Source: JACDHQ01 sp036401195
GTDB taxonomy: Bacteria; Gemmatimonadota; Gemmatimonadetes; Gemmatimonadales; Gemmatimonadaceae
DNA length: 48,678 bases
Direction: 5' to 3'
Assembly (NCBI GenBank): GCA_036401195.1
Contig: DASWVQ010000042.1
Coordinates: 1-48,678, forward strand
Shown: piece after piece, positions 8,761 to 17,735 of the stretch
Layout: every line of letters starts with the position of its first letter
How positions within the stretch are numbered: the first letter of the stretch is position 1
Notes under the pieces: generated by a model
Told to the model about the DNA's origin: nothing
What the model saw: only the letters and a program-made list of their open reading frames with translations
The model's database searches: none
Program-made: the position numbers and the translations under genes

Positions 8761-9997
8761 ACATGTTGGCGATGATCTGGTCCGCGAAGCCGGAGGTTCC
8801 GACCTCGGTCGCTCCCGGCATCTGGCGCGCGAGGTCGTACGTGACGCGCTTCGACGCGATGGCGCGCTCGATGCCCGGCACGATCAGCTCCGCCGCCTCG
8901 GTCCAGCCCATGTACTCCAGCATCATCACCCCGGACAGGATCACGCTCCCGGGGTTGATCTTGTCCTTGTTCGCGTACTTCGGGGCGGTGCCGTGCGTCG
9001 CCTCGAAGACCGCGATCCCGTCGCCCACGTTCCCCCCGGGCGCCATCCCCAGCCCGCCCACCTGCGCGGCGGCCGCATCGGAGATGTAGTCCCCGTTGAG
9101 GTTCGGCGTGGCGAGCACGCTGTACTCGTCGGGGCGCAGGAGGAGCTGCTGGAACATCGAGTCGGCGATGCGGTCCTTCACGATCAGCGCGTCGGCCCGG
9201 GCGGCGGCGCCACCCTTGGACAGCTCGTCCTCGGTGACGATGCTCCCGGCGAAGTCGGTCCGGGCCACCTCGTAGCCCCAGTCGCGGAAGGCGCCCTCGG
9301 TGAACTTCATGATGTTCCCCTTGTGCACCAGCGTCACCGAGGGGAGGTTGCGCTTCAGCGCGTACTCCATCGCCATCTTCACCAGGCGCTTCGAGCCGAA
9401 CTCCGACATCGGCTTGATGCCGATCGCCGAGTGGGCGCGCACCTCCTTGCCCATCCCGCGGATGAACTCCGCGAGCTTCTCCGCCTCCGGGGAGCCGGCC
9501 TTCCACTCGATCCCCGCGTACACGTCCTCCGTGTTCTCGCGGAAGATCACCACGTTGAGCTTCGCCGGGTCCTTCATCGGCGAGCCGACCCCCTCGAAGT
9601 AGCGGACCGGCCGGATGCAGGCGTACAGGTCGAGCACCTGGCGGAGGGCGACGTTCAGCGACCGGATCCCCGTGCCCACGGGGGTGGTGAGGGGCCCCTT
9701 GATCGAGACGCGGAACTCCCGCATCGCCTCGATGGTCTCGTCGGGGAGCCACTCGCCATGCGCGGCGAAGGATTCCTCGCCGGCGAAGACCTTCATCCAG
9801 TGGATCTTCCGCGTGCCGCCGTACGCCTTCTGGACCGCCGCGTCGAACACCCGCACGCTCGCGCGCCAGATGTCAGGCCCGGTGCCGTCGCCCTCGATGA
9901 AGGGGATGATGGGCGAATCGGGGACGGTGAGGACCCCGTCCTGGTAGGTGATGGGCTGCCCGCCGGCAGGAACCTGGGCGAAGCGATATGTGGTCAT
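8759..9997 (-). CDS. icd: Isocitrate dehydrogenase (NADP-type)
   Basis: Oxidatively decarboxylates isocitrate to 2-oxoglutarate in the TCA cycle. The ATG at 9997 gives 412 aa (MTTYRFAQVPAGG). Substrate-binding residues lie in TTPVGTGIRSLNVALRQ and the signature is NLNGDYISDAAAAQVGGLG. VFEATHGTAPKYANKDKINPGS matches the bacterial homodimeric NADP enzymes. No Shine-Dalgarno sequence is obvious. An in-frame upstream extension to 10072 has no family support. Confidence 0.94.
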   Translation of the reverse strand: MTTYRFAQVPAGGQPITYQDGVLTVPDSPIIPFIEGDGTGPDIWRASVRVFDAAVQKAYGGTRKIHWMKVFAGEESFAAHGEWLPDETIEAMREFRVSIKGPLTTPVGTGIRSLNVALRQVLDLYACIRPVRYFEGVGSPMKDPAKLNVVIFRENTEDVYAGIEWKAGSPEAEKLAEFIRGMGKEVRAHSAIGIKPMSEFGSKRLVKMAMEYALKRNLPSVTLVHKGNIMKFTEGAFRDWGYEVARTDFAGSIVTEDELSKGGAAARADALIVKDRIADSMFQQLLLRPDEYSVLATPNLNGDYISDAAAAQVGGLGMAPGGNVGDGIAVFEATHGTAPKYANKDKINPGSVILSGVMMLEYMGWTEAAELIVPGIERAIASKRVTYDLARQMPGATEVGTSGFADQIIANM

Positions 9998-10084
9998 TGG
10001 GAGTTGACGGAGACCGGAAGGATCACTCGACGTCGAACCTGAAAAACTACCGATGGAGGAAAGGGGCGGCAACGGGCGAGGGGA

Positions 10085-10879
10085 TCAGTAGTCGAGCCGT
10101 CCTCCGAGCGTCAGTTCCACGCGGGTGCGGGAAACCCCTGCCTGGAACCGCTCGCGCTCCCCGGTGGCCGCCCAGGTGGCGGTGACCCGGGAGGCGAGGG
10201 GCCTGGAGCCCTGCACGCCGGCGCTCACGGCGCCATGCCGGGTCGAGAGCAGGTCCACGTCGGCGCGCGCATCCCTGGGGGTCGCGCCCGCGCCGAGGAC
10301 CACCCCCACGTAGTCGTCGGCGCCGCTGAAGTAGCGCCGCGCCACCAGCGAGGCCGACAGGTCGCGCGCCCCGGCGTCGAGTCGCAGGAAGGGACGCACC
10401 GCCACCCAGTAGTCGCCCCGATACAGCCCCGCGGAGCCGGTGAGGAGGTTCACCGACACCCCGGTGAAGCGCAGCTGCCGGTAGCCGGCCGAAAGCTCGA
10501 CCCCGCGCGCCGGCGCGCCATAGAGCTCTCCCCCGGCGCGCCAGTGCGGAAAGACGGGGCTCTCGGACCACCCGGCGTTCAGGTAAATGTACGCGGTGGG
10601 CGACAGCCGCGGGTAGGCGTCGAACTCGAGCTGCGCCCCGGATCGGTCGAAGCGCCTCGCCCGGTTCACGCGGGCGATGACCGGTCCGGCGTCGGTCCGC
10701 CGGCCGATCGAGAGGGAACCGACCTGCCAGGGGTCGGTGTCGTCGCTGAAGTCCGTGTAGCCAACCTCCGCGGCGACGAAGTTCCGGGGCGCCGCGCGCG
10801 TGGTGTCCTGCCCGCGCGCCGCGGTCGCCAGGAGCGTCGCGAGGAGCATGGGAAGCACCGCCGGGCGACACGCGATCAC
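10085..10879 (-). CDS. YaiO-like outer membrane beta-barrel protein
   Basis: Predicted exported outer-membrane barrel of unknown role. The GTG at 10879 gives 264 aa with a signal peptide (LPMLLATLLATAARGQ); an ATG at 10849 is an alternative start. Repeated short amphipathic strands include NFVAAEVGYTDFSDD, AQLEFDAYP and YIYLNAGWSESPVFP. The ELYGAPARGVELSAGYR segment, with the order W..R.G..aYP..Y.y..G.s, resembles the YaiO family. The chain ends RVELTLGGRLDY, with a terminal aromatic residue typical of barrels. It sits 31 bp downstream of the DinB-family gene on the same strand. Confidence 0.6.
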   Translation of the reverse strand: MIACRPAVLPMLLATLLATAARGQDTTRAAPRNFVAAEVGYTDFSDDTDPWQVGSLSIGRRTDAGPVIARVNRARRFDRSGAQLEFDAYPRLSPTAYIYLNAGWSESPVFPHWRAGGELYGAPARGVELSAGYRQLRFTGVSVNLLTGSAGLYRGDYWVAVRPFLRLDAGARDLSASLVARRYFSGADDYVGVVLGAGATPRDARADVDLLSTRHGAVSAGVQGSRPLASRVTATWAATGERERFQAGVSRTRVELTLGGRLDY

Positions 10880-10910
10880 GGGCGACCGGCGTGCGCGTTT
10901 CGAGGCGCCG

Positions 10911-11414
10911 TCATGCCGGGACCGGCGCGGCGGAGTAGCGCATCGCGGGGTACCCCAGCGCACGCCGCAGCAGCGCCACCTGGCCCACGTGATGGCTGTC
11001 GTGCTGCGCGAGGAAGGCGACCACCCCAAGCATCGAGCGGTCGTCGATCGGGAAGTTGCGCGGCGCCGGGCGGTCGAGCACCGACGCGTCGAGGTCCGCG
11101 AGGCAGGCGTCGAGGGCGAGCCCCACGCTGCGCCACGCCGAGACCAGCTCCCCGAGCCGGGGGAGCGCGTCCACGTCGGACATCCCGCGGGCACCGGCGA
11201 GCGCGGGGGCGAGGGGGTTCTCCTGCGGACGCCCGAGCATCCCCAGCAGCCCGTGCCGCGCGTCCACCAGGTGGGCGGCCACGAAGGCGGCGCTGTTCAC
11301 CCCGGGCACGGGACACCCGCGGGCGTCCTCCTCGCTCAGTCCATCGAGGCAGTTGATCAGGAGCCGCGTGTTCAGGCGGAAGAGGTCCGCGAGCGGCGCG
11401 AGGCGCGAATCCAT
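10911..11414 (-). CDS. DinB-family protein
   Basis: Four-helix-bundle protein of the DinB/YfiT-like group; many members are metal-dependent thiol transferases or have no known activity. The ATG at 11414 gives 167 aa. His residues sit in the expected places: AAHLVDARHGLL in helix 2 and FLAQHDSHHVGQVALLRRALG near the C-terminus (the HxxHxxQ pattern). It is transcribed divergently from the M20 hydrolase. The 127 bp between them should hold both promoters. Confidence 0.72.
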   Translation of the reverse strand: MDSRLAPLADLFRLNTRLLINCLDGLSEEDARGCPVPGVNSAAFVAAHLVDARHGLLGMLGRPQENPLAPALAGARGMSDVDALPRLGELVSAWRSVGLALDACLADLDASVLDRPAPRNFPIDDRSMLGVVAFLAQHDSHHVGQVALLRRALGYPAMRYSAAPVPA

Positions 11415-11541
11415 GGGCCGGACGATGGCGAGGCGCCGCGCGTCGCGCAACCGTCGGTTCCCCGCGCCTTGCCGCATTCGCCCCGGCGCGCACATTACCC
11501 GCGTCCTGCGCCCGTCCCCGTCCCCCCGATCCCCCCGCGAG

Positions 11542-13206
11542 ATGTCCGGACCTGCCCGTTCCCACGCCGCGCGCCGCCTGCTCGGCGTGCTCCTCCCCTG
11601 CCTCGCGCTGGCGATCCCCACCCCCGCCACCGCCCAGCGCCGGGCCGGGGGGGGCGCCGCCGACTCGATCCAGTATCGCTATCCCGTCGACGCGCGGCTC
11701 CAGCGGCTCAAGGGGGAGGCGCAGAAGGAGATCGACGCGATGGCGAAGCAGATCCAGGTGATGGTGGACCAGGTCTTCTCCTACGGGGAGCTGGGCTTCC
11801 AGGAGTTCGAGACCTCGAAGTACCTCACCGGCCTCCTGGAGCAGAATGGCTTCCAGGTGGAGCGCGGCGTCGCCGGGATCCCCACCGCCTTCGTGGCGCG
11901 CTGGGGCTCGGGGAAGCCGGTGATCTCCCTCGGCTCCGACATCGACGACATCCCGCAGGCGAGCCAGAAGCCGGGGGTGGGCTACCACGACCCCATCGTG
12001 GCCGGCGCCCCGGGGCATGGCGAGGGGCACAACTCGGGAATGCCGCTCAACATCGCCGCGGCCATCGTGGTGAAGCGGATCATGGAGCGCGAGAAGATCC
12101 CCGGCACCCTCGTGCTCTGGCCCGGCGTCGCGGAGGAGCAGATGGCGGGCAAGGCCTTCCTCGTGCGCGCGGGGGTGTTCAAGGACGTCGACGTGACCCT
12201 GTTCACGCACGTCGGCAACTCGCTCGGCGTGTCGTGGGGGCAGTCGGGGAACAACGCGCTCATCTCGGCGATCTTCAAGTTCCGCGGGTCGAGCGCGCAC
12301 GCCGCCGGCGCGCCGTGGGCGGGACGCAGCGCGCTCGACGCGGTGATGCTCATGGGGCAGGCGTGGGAGTTCCATCGCGAGCACATGCCGCTCCCCCAGC
12401 GCTCGCACTACGTGATCCCGGACGGGGGCGACCAGCCGAACGTGGTCCCCACCACCGCGAGCATCTGGTTCTTCTTCCGCGAGCGCGACTACCCGCGCAC
12501 GATGGCGATGTTCGACGAGGCGAAGAAGATGGCGCAGGGCGCGGCGCTGATGTCGGGGACCGCCGTGGACACGGTGATGATGGTCGGCTCCGGGTGGAGC
12601 CCGCACTTCAGCCGCCCCGTGGCCGAGGTGATGTACCGCAACATCGAGGCGGTCGGCACCCCCGCGTGGGACGAGAGGGACCAGGCGCTGGCGAAGGGGA
12701 TCCAGCGCGTGCTCGGCGTCCCCGACAGCGGGTTGTCGGCCTCCCCCGGGCGGCTGCGCGGCCCGGTGAACGAGGCCACGCGCATGGGCGGCGGCTCCGA
12801 CGACATCGGCGACGTGAGCTGGAACGTCCCCACCATCACCCTGAACTATCCCTCGAACATCCCGGGGCTGCCGGGGCACAACTGGGCCAACGCCATCTCC
12901 ATGGCCACGCCCATCGCGCACAAGGGGGTGGTCGCGGGGGCGAAGGTGCAGGCGATGACGATGCTCGACCTGCTGCTCACGCCGAAGCTGGTGAGCGACG
13001 CGTGGAGCTACTTCCGCGACGTGCAGACGAAGACAGTGAAGTACCAGCCCTTCTTCGCCCCCACCGACCAGCCGCCGACCTGGCTCAACGAGGCGATCAT
13101 GGCGAAGTACCGCCCGGAGATGCGGAAGTACTACTACGACCCGGCGAAGTACGACACGTACCTGCAGCAGCTCGGGATCGCCTACCCGACGGTCAAGGCA
13201 CCGTAG
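11542..13206 (+). CDS. Secreted M20-family amidohydrolase (AbgB-like)
   Basis: Predicted exported zinc amidohydrolase; substrate unknown. The ATG at 11542 gives 554 aa with a signal peptide (RLLGVLLPCLALAIPTPATAQ). M20 landmarks are GSDIDDIP, GHGEGHNSGMP in the metal-binding position, LWPGVAEEQMAGK carrying the catalytic/metal Glu pair, and FRGSSAHAAGAPWAGRSALD in the lid domain. The overall layout resembles AbgB-type p-aminobenzoyl-glutamate hydrolases. The segment that reads GHGCGHN in several relatives reads GHGEGHN here. Its 3' end overlaps the convergent CDF gene by 14 bp. Confidence 0.82.
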   Translation: MSGPARSHAARRLLGVLLPCLALAIPTPATAQRRAGGGAADSIQYRYPVDARLQRLKGEAQKEIDAMAKQIQVMVDQVFSYGELGFQEFETSKYLTGLLEQNGFQVERGVAGIPTAFVARWGSGKPVISLGSDIDDIPQASQKPGVGYHDPIVAGAPGHGEGHNSGMPLNIAAAIVVKRIMEREKIPGTLVLWPGVAEEQMAGKAFLVRAGVFKDVDVTLFTHVGNSLGVSWGQSGNNALISAIFKFRGSSAHAAGAPWAGRSALDAVMLMGQAWEFHREHMPLPQRSHYVIPDGGDQPNVVPTTASIWFFFRERDYPRTMAMFDEAKKMAQGAALMSGTAVDTVMMVGSGWSPHFSRPVAEVMYRNIEAVGTPAWDERDQALAKGIQRVLGVPDSGLSASPGRLRGPVNEATRMGGGSDDIGDVSWNVPTITLNYPSNIPGLPGHNWANAISMATPIAHKGVVAGAKVQAMTMLDLLLTPKLVSDAWSYFRDVQTKTVKYQPFFAPTDQPPTWLNEAIMAKYRPEMRKYYYDPAKYDTYLQQLGIAYPTVKAP

Positions 13207-13855
13207 TCGAGCAGGCGTCGCCGCAGGGATCGTGGCCGCGCAGCCCCTCGATCCCCTCCCGCGCGATGATCGGCACCATCACCAGCGCCGCCACCGGATC
13301 GGCCCACCACCATCCGATGGCGGCGTTGAGCAGGAGGCCGCCGAGGAGGATCGCCGAGAGGTACGTGCAGAGCTGCGTCTGCCGCGACTCGGAGTGCAGC
13401 GCGCGGCTCCCGAGCGCGGCCGCCACGCGGCGCTTGGCCCGCGCGAGGACGGGCATCACGAGGAGCGACGCCGCCGCGAGGATGATGCCCGGCATGCTCT
13501 CCTCCGGCGCCTCGCGCCGGTTGAGCGCGCCTGCCGCGTCCCACGCCACGTACGCGGCCAGGGCGAGGAAGAGCGAGCCCACGATGCGGAGGGTCGTCCG
13601 CTCGGCGTGCTCGCGCCGCCCGGGGTCCCGATCGGCGCGGAGCCGCCAGAGGGCTGCCACGCTGGCGGCCAGCTCGATGACGCTGTCCACGCCGAAGCCC
13701 ACCAGGGCGATGCTTCCCGCGAGGATCCCCGCGCCGATGCCGATGACCCCCTCGAGGAGGTTGTAGCCGAGGGTGAGCCAGGAGAGCCGCTGTCCGCGAC
13801 GCACGAGCTGCGCGCGCTGGCCGGCCGCCGCGGGATGCACGACGGGTGCGCCCAT
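13193..13855 (-). CDS. Cation diffusion facilitator (CDF) transporter, short form
   Basis: Predicted inner-membrane divalent metal exporter of 220 aa. Transmembrane segments are visible at about residues 24-50 (LGYNLLEGVIGIGAGILAG), 52-70, 90-110, 122-138 and 160-200. The metal-site helix reads ALVGFGVDSVIEL; the partner site is HSESRQT, close to the HxxxD-type motif. The protein ends soon after the last helix (GHDPCGDACSTTVP), so the C-terminal cytoplasmic metal-sensing domain of classical CDFs is absent. It follows the DUF3224-like gene by 4 bp. The metal is not predictable. Confidence 0.78.
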   Translation of the reverse strand: MGAPVVHPAAAGQRAQLVRRGQRLSWLTLGYNLLEGVIGIGAGILAGSIALVGFGVDSVIELAASVAALWRLRADRDPGRREHAERTTLRIVGSLFLALAAYVAWDAAGALNRREAPEESMPGIILAAASLLVMPVLARAKRRVAAALGSRALHSESRQTQLCTYLSAILLGGLLLNAAIGWWWADPVAALVMVPIIAREGIEGLRGHDPCGDACSTTVP

Positions 13856-13859
13856 CCGC

Positions 13860-14270
13860 TCAGCGGTCCGCGCGGAAGGTGTAGTCGAACTCGTAGGCGT
13901 GCGCCTTGCCCTCGATGAGGATCTTCATCGAGCCGGAGAGCCCGGAGAGCTCGTCGGTCCCGGAGTCGGGGACCACCGTGATCACCAGCCCCTGCGCGCC
14001 GCGGTCCATCGTGCCCATGTGCATCAGCACGAAGCTCCCCGCCCGCCCCTTGAGCGTCCCGGTCACGTGCTCGATCGCCACGTAGCCCGCGGAGCCCTGC
14101 ACCGCGGACCGCGTCATGAGCATCTCGCCCACGCTCACGGCCTCGAGCTCGCCGTGGAACTGCTTGTCGATGGACATCCGCCCCAGCGGCGTGCCGGGGG
14201 CGGTGTCGTACGCCGCGAGGGGCGCGAGCTTCACGTCGAAGGGGCCGGCGGCATGCAGGTCGTGGGACAT
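13860..14270 (-). CDS. DUF3224-like protein
   Basis: Small protein of 136 aa from the ATG at 14270 (MSHDLHAAGPFDVKL). It resembles DUF3224 proteins: MSIDKQFHGELEAVSVGEML, GSAGYVAIEHVTGTLKGR and GSFVLMHMGTMDRG, with VPDSGTDELSGLSGSM near the end. The fold is probably a lipocalin-like beta barrel of unknown function. No signal peptide is seen. It is coupled to the CDF gene. The upstream in-frame extension to 14438 is probably untranslated. Confidence 0.75.
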   Translation of the reverse strand: MSHDLHAAGPFDVKLAPLAAYDTAPGTPLGRMSIDKQFHGELEAVSVGEMLMTRSAVQGSAGYVAIEHVTGTLKGRAGSFVLMHMGTMDRGAQGLVITVVPDSGTDELSGLSGSMKILIEGKAHAYEFDYTFRADR

Positions 14271-14431
14271 GGCGAATCCTCGCCGGGGGAGCGCGCCCAC
14301 GCAACCGCAGGCGACCCGTCCCGAGGCGACGGCCCGACCGTAGCGGCAGGCGCCGGGACGGTGCAACGTTCGATGCATCCCCCGCGTACCCGGGGTGATC
14401 GCCGCTTCTCCCTTCCCCCCGCTCCACCCCC

Positions 14432-16732
14432 ATGACACCGTCGCGATTCCCCCGCCGCGCGCTCGCGCTCGTCCCGGTTCTCTCGCTCACCCTGTCACTG
14501 GGCCTCGCCGCCCAGCGTCCCGGCGGCCGTCCCGCCGGCGGCGCGGCCGAGGGCGTCGCGGCCCCCGCGGCGAAGAAGCTCCCCCCAGGACCGCGGGCGA
14601 TGCTGCTCGATGACTGGTATCGGGTGGTGAACGTGAGCAGCCCCGCGGTCTCCCCCGACGGCCGCCGCGTGGCGATGACCGTGACGAAGGCGGTGGAGGC
14701 GGAGAACCGGCGGCACGCCGAGATCTGGGTGGTGAACACCGGGCCCTGCGCGGACCGCGCGGCCTGCGAGCCGCAGCGCTGGACCTCGCCGGGCACCGAG
14801 AGCAGCAACCCGCGCTGGTCGCCCGACGGGAAGTACCTCTTCTTCACCTCGCAGCGTCCCGGCGGCAAGGGGAGCACCTGGGCCATCCGCGTGGACCAGC
14901 CCTCGGGGGAGGCGACGCAGGTGACCGGCTATCCCACCGGCTCGATGCCGCGCGACGGGTCCTTCGCGGTCTTCACCGATCCCGCGCCGCGCGACAGCGC
15001 CGCCGACTCCCTGCGCCGCGACCCCTTCGCCCGCATGCAGCCGATGGCGCGACCGCCCTTCGACGCGATCACCCGCCCCACCGATCCCGCGCGCTTCGAC
15101 GGGCGGCACGTGGTGGACATGCGCTACAAGAACAACAACACCGGCTTCATCCCCGGGCGCCGCGAGGCGCGCAGCTGGCGCCCCTCGCAGCTCTGGCGGC
15201 AGCCGGTGGGCGGCACCGACACCACGAAGCGGCAGCTCACCCACACCACGTACTCGCATCGCGGCGCGGTCGTGTCGCCCGATGGCCGCTGGATCGCCTT
15301 CGTCGCCGACGCCCGGCTCCGCCCCGATTCCGTGGTGGACCTGGAGGCGGACTCGATTGGCAAGCTCCCGTACGACCGGGCCCGTGACGAGGCGGAACGG
15401 AACGAGGTGGACATCTACGTGGTGAGCGCCGATGGCGGCACCCCGCGCAAGGTGGCCGACTGGATGGGGATGGAGCAGGACCTCACCTGGTCCCCCGACT
15501 CGCGCACCATCGCCTTCATCGGGCGGCCGGGGCGCATGCAGTCCGCGCGGCTCTACCTGGTCGACGCGAGCGGCGGCGCGCCGCGCAACCTGCTCGGCGA
15601 CTGGCTGTACGAGCCGGCGGACGTCGAGTGGTTGCGCAGCGGGGCGATCCAGTTCACCGCCGCGATCGGAGGGCGCACCGCGATCCTGCGCGCCGATCCC
15701 ACCGGGCGCACCGCGCCGAGGGAGCTGGTGAGCGGCCGCCGCCAGATCCGCGGCACGTCGTACGCCGCGGATGGACGCGTGGTCGCCTTCGTCGCCACCT
15801 CCATGACGAAGCCCACGGAGCTCTTCGTCGCCAACGCCGATGGCAGCGGCGAGCGCCAGGTCACCCGCTTCAACGACGAGGTGAATCGCGACGTGGTGTG
15901 GAGCGACGCCGAGCGCTTCACCTACCGCAGCGTGGGCGACCTGGAAATCGAAGGGTGGCTGATGAAGCCGTACGGGTACTCGCCGGGGAAGAAGTACCCG
16001 ATGGTCATCTACATCCACGGCGGCCCGCACGCGCAGTACGGCGAGGGGTGGTTCGACGAGTTCCAGAACCTGGCGGCGAAGGGGATGTTCGTGCTGTTCA
16101 CGAACCCGCGCGGCTCGAGCGGCTACGGCGCCGACTTCACCTACAGCACGCGTGGCCGTTGGGGCGCCGAGGACCTGCAGGACCTGATGAAGGCGGTGGA
16201 CATCGTCGCCGCCCGCCCCGACGTGGACTCCACCCGCATGGGGGCGACGGGCGGCTCGTACGGCGGCTTCATGACCACCTGGCTGGCCACGAAGACCGAC
16301 CGGTTCAAGGCCATCGAAACCGACCGCACCATCACCGACTGGAACTACTGGTACGGCGCGAGCGACGTGCAGGGGCTCACGGAGTTCGAGTTCTTCGGCA
16401 AGCCGTGGGACAACCAGGCGATGTACGACACCCTCTCGCCGATCCGCTTCGTGCACAAGGTGAAGACGCCCACGCTCATCGTGCAGAGCGAGGAGGACCA
16501 CCGCACGCCGATGGGGAACGCCGAGATGTGGTTCATGGCGCTCAAGAAGCAGGGGGTGCCGGTGGAGCTGGTGCGCTACCCGCGGTCGACGCACGAGCTG
16601 TCGCGCAGCGGGGAGCCCTGGCTGCTGGTCGACCGCCTCGGCCGCCTGCGGCAGTGGTTCGGGTACTGGCTGCAGGGGGAGAAGCCGGCGCCGCTCGGTG
16701 CCGCGCGCGCCGGGGCGACGTCGGAGCGCTGA
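14432..16732 (+). CDS. Secreted S9-family prolyl oligopeptidase (acylaminoacyl/dipeptidyl peptidase type)
   Basis: Exported serine peptidase of 766 aa, probably periplasmic. A signal peptide (RALALVPVLSLTLSLGLAAQ) is followed by a beta-propeller of about 450 residues rich in SPDGR/SPDSR-type repeats. The C-terminal alpha/beta hydrolase domain has GGPHAQYG and PRGSSGYG. The catalytic triad is visible as Ser609 in GGSYGG, Asp689 in SEEDHRTP and His721 in RSTHELSR. It is transcribed divergently from the DUF3224-like gene and ends before a strong hairpin shared with the convergent lipoprotein gene. Confidence 0.92.
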   Translation: MTPSRFPRRALALVPVLSLTLSLGLAAQRPGGRPAGGAAEGVAAPAAKKLPPGPRAMLLDDWYRVVNVSSPAVSPDGRRVAMTVTKAVEAENRRHAEIWVVNTGPCADRAACEPQRWTSPGTESSNPRWSPDGKYLFFTSQRPGGKGSTWAIRVDQPSGEATQVTGYPTGSMPRDGSFAVFTDPAPRDSAADSLRRDPFARMQPMARPPFDAITRPTDPARFDGRHVVDMRYKNNNTGFIPGRREARSWRPSQLWRQPVGGTDTTKRQLTHTTYSHRGAVVSPDGRWIAFVADARLRPDSVVDLEADSIGKLPYDRARDEAERNEVDIYVVSADGGTPRKVADWMGMEQDLTWSPDSRTIAFIGRPGRMQSARLYLVDASGGAPRNLLGDWLYEPADVEWLRSGAIQFTAAIGGRTAILRADPTGRTAPRELVSGRRQIRGTSYAADGRVVAFVATSMTKPTELFVANADGSGERQVTRFNDEVNRDVVWSDAERFTYRSVGDLEIEGWLMKPYGYSPGKKYPMVIYIHGGPHAQYGEGWFDEFQNLAAKGMFVLFTNPRGSSGYGADFTYSTRGRWGAEDLQDLMKAVDIVAARPDVDSTRMGATGGSYGGFMTTWLATKTDRFKAIETDRTITDWNYWYGASDVQGLTEFEFFGKPWDNQAMYDTLSPIRFVHKVKTPTLIVQSEEDHRTPMGNAEMWFMALKKQGVPVELVRYPRSTHELSRSGEPWLLVDRLGRLRQWFGYWLQGEKPAPLGAARAGATSER

Positions 16733-16761
16733 CCGCGGCGTCTTGCATGCGCAGGAAGCAC

Positions 16762-16794
16762 GAGGGGGAGCCGCGCGATGCGCGGCTCCCCCTC
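16762..16794. terminator. Bidirectional terminator-like hairpin
   Basis: A perfect 15-bp inverted repeat (16762-16776 with 16780-16794) with a 3-base loop lies between the ends of the convergent S9 peptidase and lipoprotein genes. The flanks lack a long T tract. Confidence 0.65.
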
Positions 16795-16810
16795 CTGGCC
16801 TGCGGGGCGC

Positions 16811-17551
16811 TCACCGCCGCCGGTACAGCTCCTCGCGCGTGGCGCCTCCCACCAGCGCGGTGCGCCGCACCAGGGTGTCGCCCACGAGCTGGAGCGAGTC
16901 GCGCATCGGCGGGTTGCAGGGGGGCCCGTAGCCCGACGCGGAGAAGTACTCCACCCTGATCCATCCCCCGGACTCGCCCACCGCGCCGGGCACCGAGTAG
17001 CCGCAGCTCGCGTTCGCGAAGCCGCGGTGCGCGCTGCCGATCGCGTCGAGGCGCAGCGTGTCGAAGGGGATCGCCGCCGCGGGCGAGGGCTCGCGCACGG
17101 TGGCGAGCACCCAGTTCCCGGCGGCGGGGCCCGATCCGAGCGCGGCGCGGCGCAGCTGGATCGGGTAGGCAGTGCCGAGCACCGTGGCCGTCCCCTCGAA
17201 GCGATCGTCGGCCCGCTGCAGCGAGAGCTCGACCCTGGCCTGGGCCCCCGGCTCGGTGCCATTCCCCAGGGCGAGCATCAGGTGGTCTTCCACCAGCGTC
17301 CCCTCGCCGCCGAGCACCGAGGGGCGCATGGAGCTGAGGTACCCCACGCCCGTCACCGCGGTGCCGCTGTCGGCGAGGACGAGCAGGAGCGAGTCGGACG
17401 GGCTCCCCGCCGGGACGCGCGCCGTCCACGCCCCCGCGATCGAGGGCCCCCCCGGCTCCAGCGTTCCTTCGCTTCCGCACCCCGCCACCGCGGCGGCGGC
17501 GCACAGCGCCAGCAGGGCGCGCCTGCGCGCGCCTTCAGTCGAAAGTCTCAT
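16811..17551 (-). CDS. Predicted lipoprotein of unknown function
   Basis: The ATG at 17551 gives 246 aa. The N-terminus RRRALLALCAAAAVAGCGSE is a lipoprotein signal with the lipobox Cys in AGCG. The rest is beta-rich with no recognised catalytic motif (GGPSIAGAWTARVP, GYLSSMRPSVLGGEGTLVEDHL). An AGGA ribosome-binding site sits seven bases before the ATG. The start codon lies only 13 bases beyond the 3' end of the split tRNA-Leu, so it was probably read through from the tRNA before the element inserted. Confidence 0.72.
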   Translation of the reverse strand: MRLSTEGARRRALLALCAAAAVAGCGSEGTLEPGGPSIAGAWTARVPAGSPSDSLLLVLADSGTAVTGVGYLSSMRPSVLGGEGTLVEDHLMLALGNGTEPGAQARVELSLQRADDRFEGTATVLGTAYPIQLRRAALGSGPAAGNWVLATVREPSPAAAIPFDTLRLDAIGSAHRGFANASCGYSVPGAVGESGGWIRVEYFSASGYGPPCNPPMRDSLQLVGDTLVRRTALVGGATREELYRRR

Positions 17552-17564
17552 GCGATTTCCTGGA

Positions 17565-17617
17565 TGCCCGGGCCGAGGCTCGAACTCGGACGGTGTCGCC
17601 ACCGGCGGATTTTGAGT
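17565..17617 (-). pseudogene. 3' half of host tRNA-Leu(CAA), cut by the element
   Basis: On the minus strand this begins in the anticodon loop (ACTCAAAAT) and continues through the 3' anticodon strand TCCGC. It then has the long variable arm (GGTG-GCGA-CACC), the T arm (CCGAG-TTCGAGC-CTCGG), the acceptor strand CCCGGGC and discriminator A. It has no 5' half here. The matching half lies at 47311-47350, and together they form a complete tRNA-Leu with perfect acceptor and anticodon stems. Confidence 0.95.
17609..17617. other. attL core
   Basis: ATTTTGAGT, identical to 47311-47319. The bases flanking the two copies differ on both sides, so the crossover lies within these nine bases, in the anticodon loop of the host tRNA-Leu. 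Confidence 0.88.
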
Positions 17618-17625
17618 GCTGTGCT

Positions 17626-17634
17626 TGTCAGGGT
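17626..17634 (+). repeat. Arm-type repeat TGTCAGGGT, copy 1
   Basis: Nine-base motif close to the left core and in inverted orientation relative to copy 2 (17703-17711). The same motif recurs at 47115-47123 by the right end. The placement suggests integrase or excisionase arm-binding sites; this is inferred. Confidence 0.5.
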
Positions 17635-17702
17635 CCTCCAGCTGTTCTTCAGAGGGGAAGATGGGTCGTGACCCACCAGAGATCCCCTTCGTCTGAATTA
17701 CA

Positions 17703-17711
17703 ACCCTGACA
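17703..17711 (-). repeat. Arm-type repeat TGTCAGGGT, copy 2
   Basis: Reverse complement ACCCTGACA, 25 bases before the integrase start. Together with copy 1 it brackets the 119-base leader of the integrase gene, so it could also act in integrase autoregulation. Confidence 0.5.
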
Positions 17712-17735
17712 GATAGGCCCAAACCCGGCTCGCCA

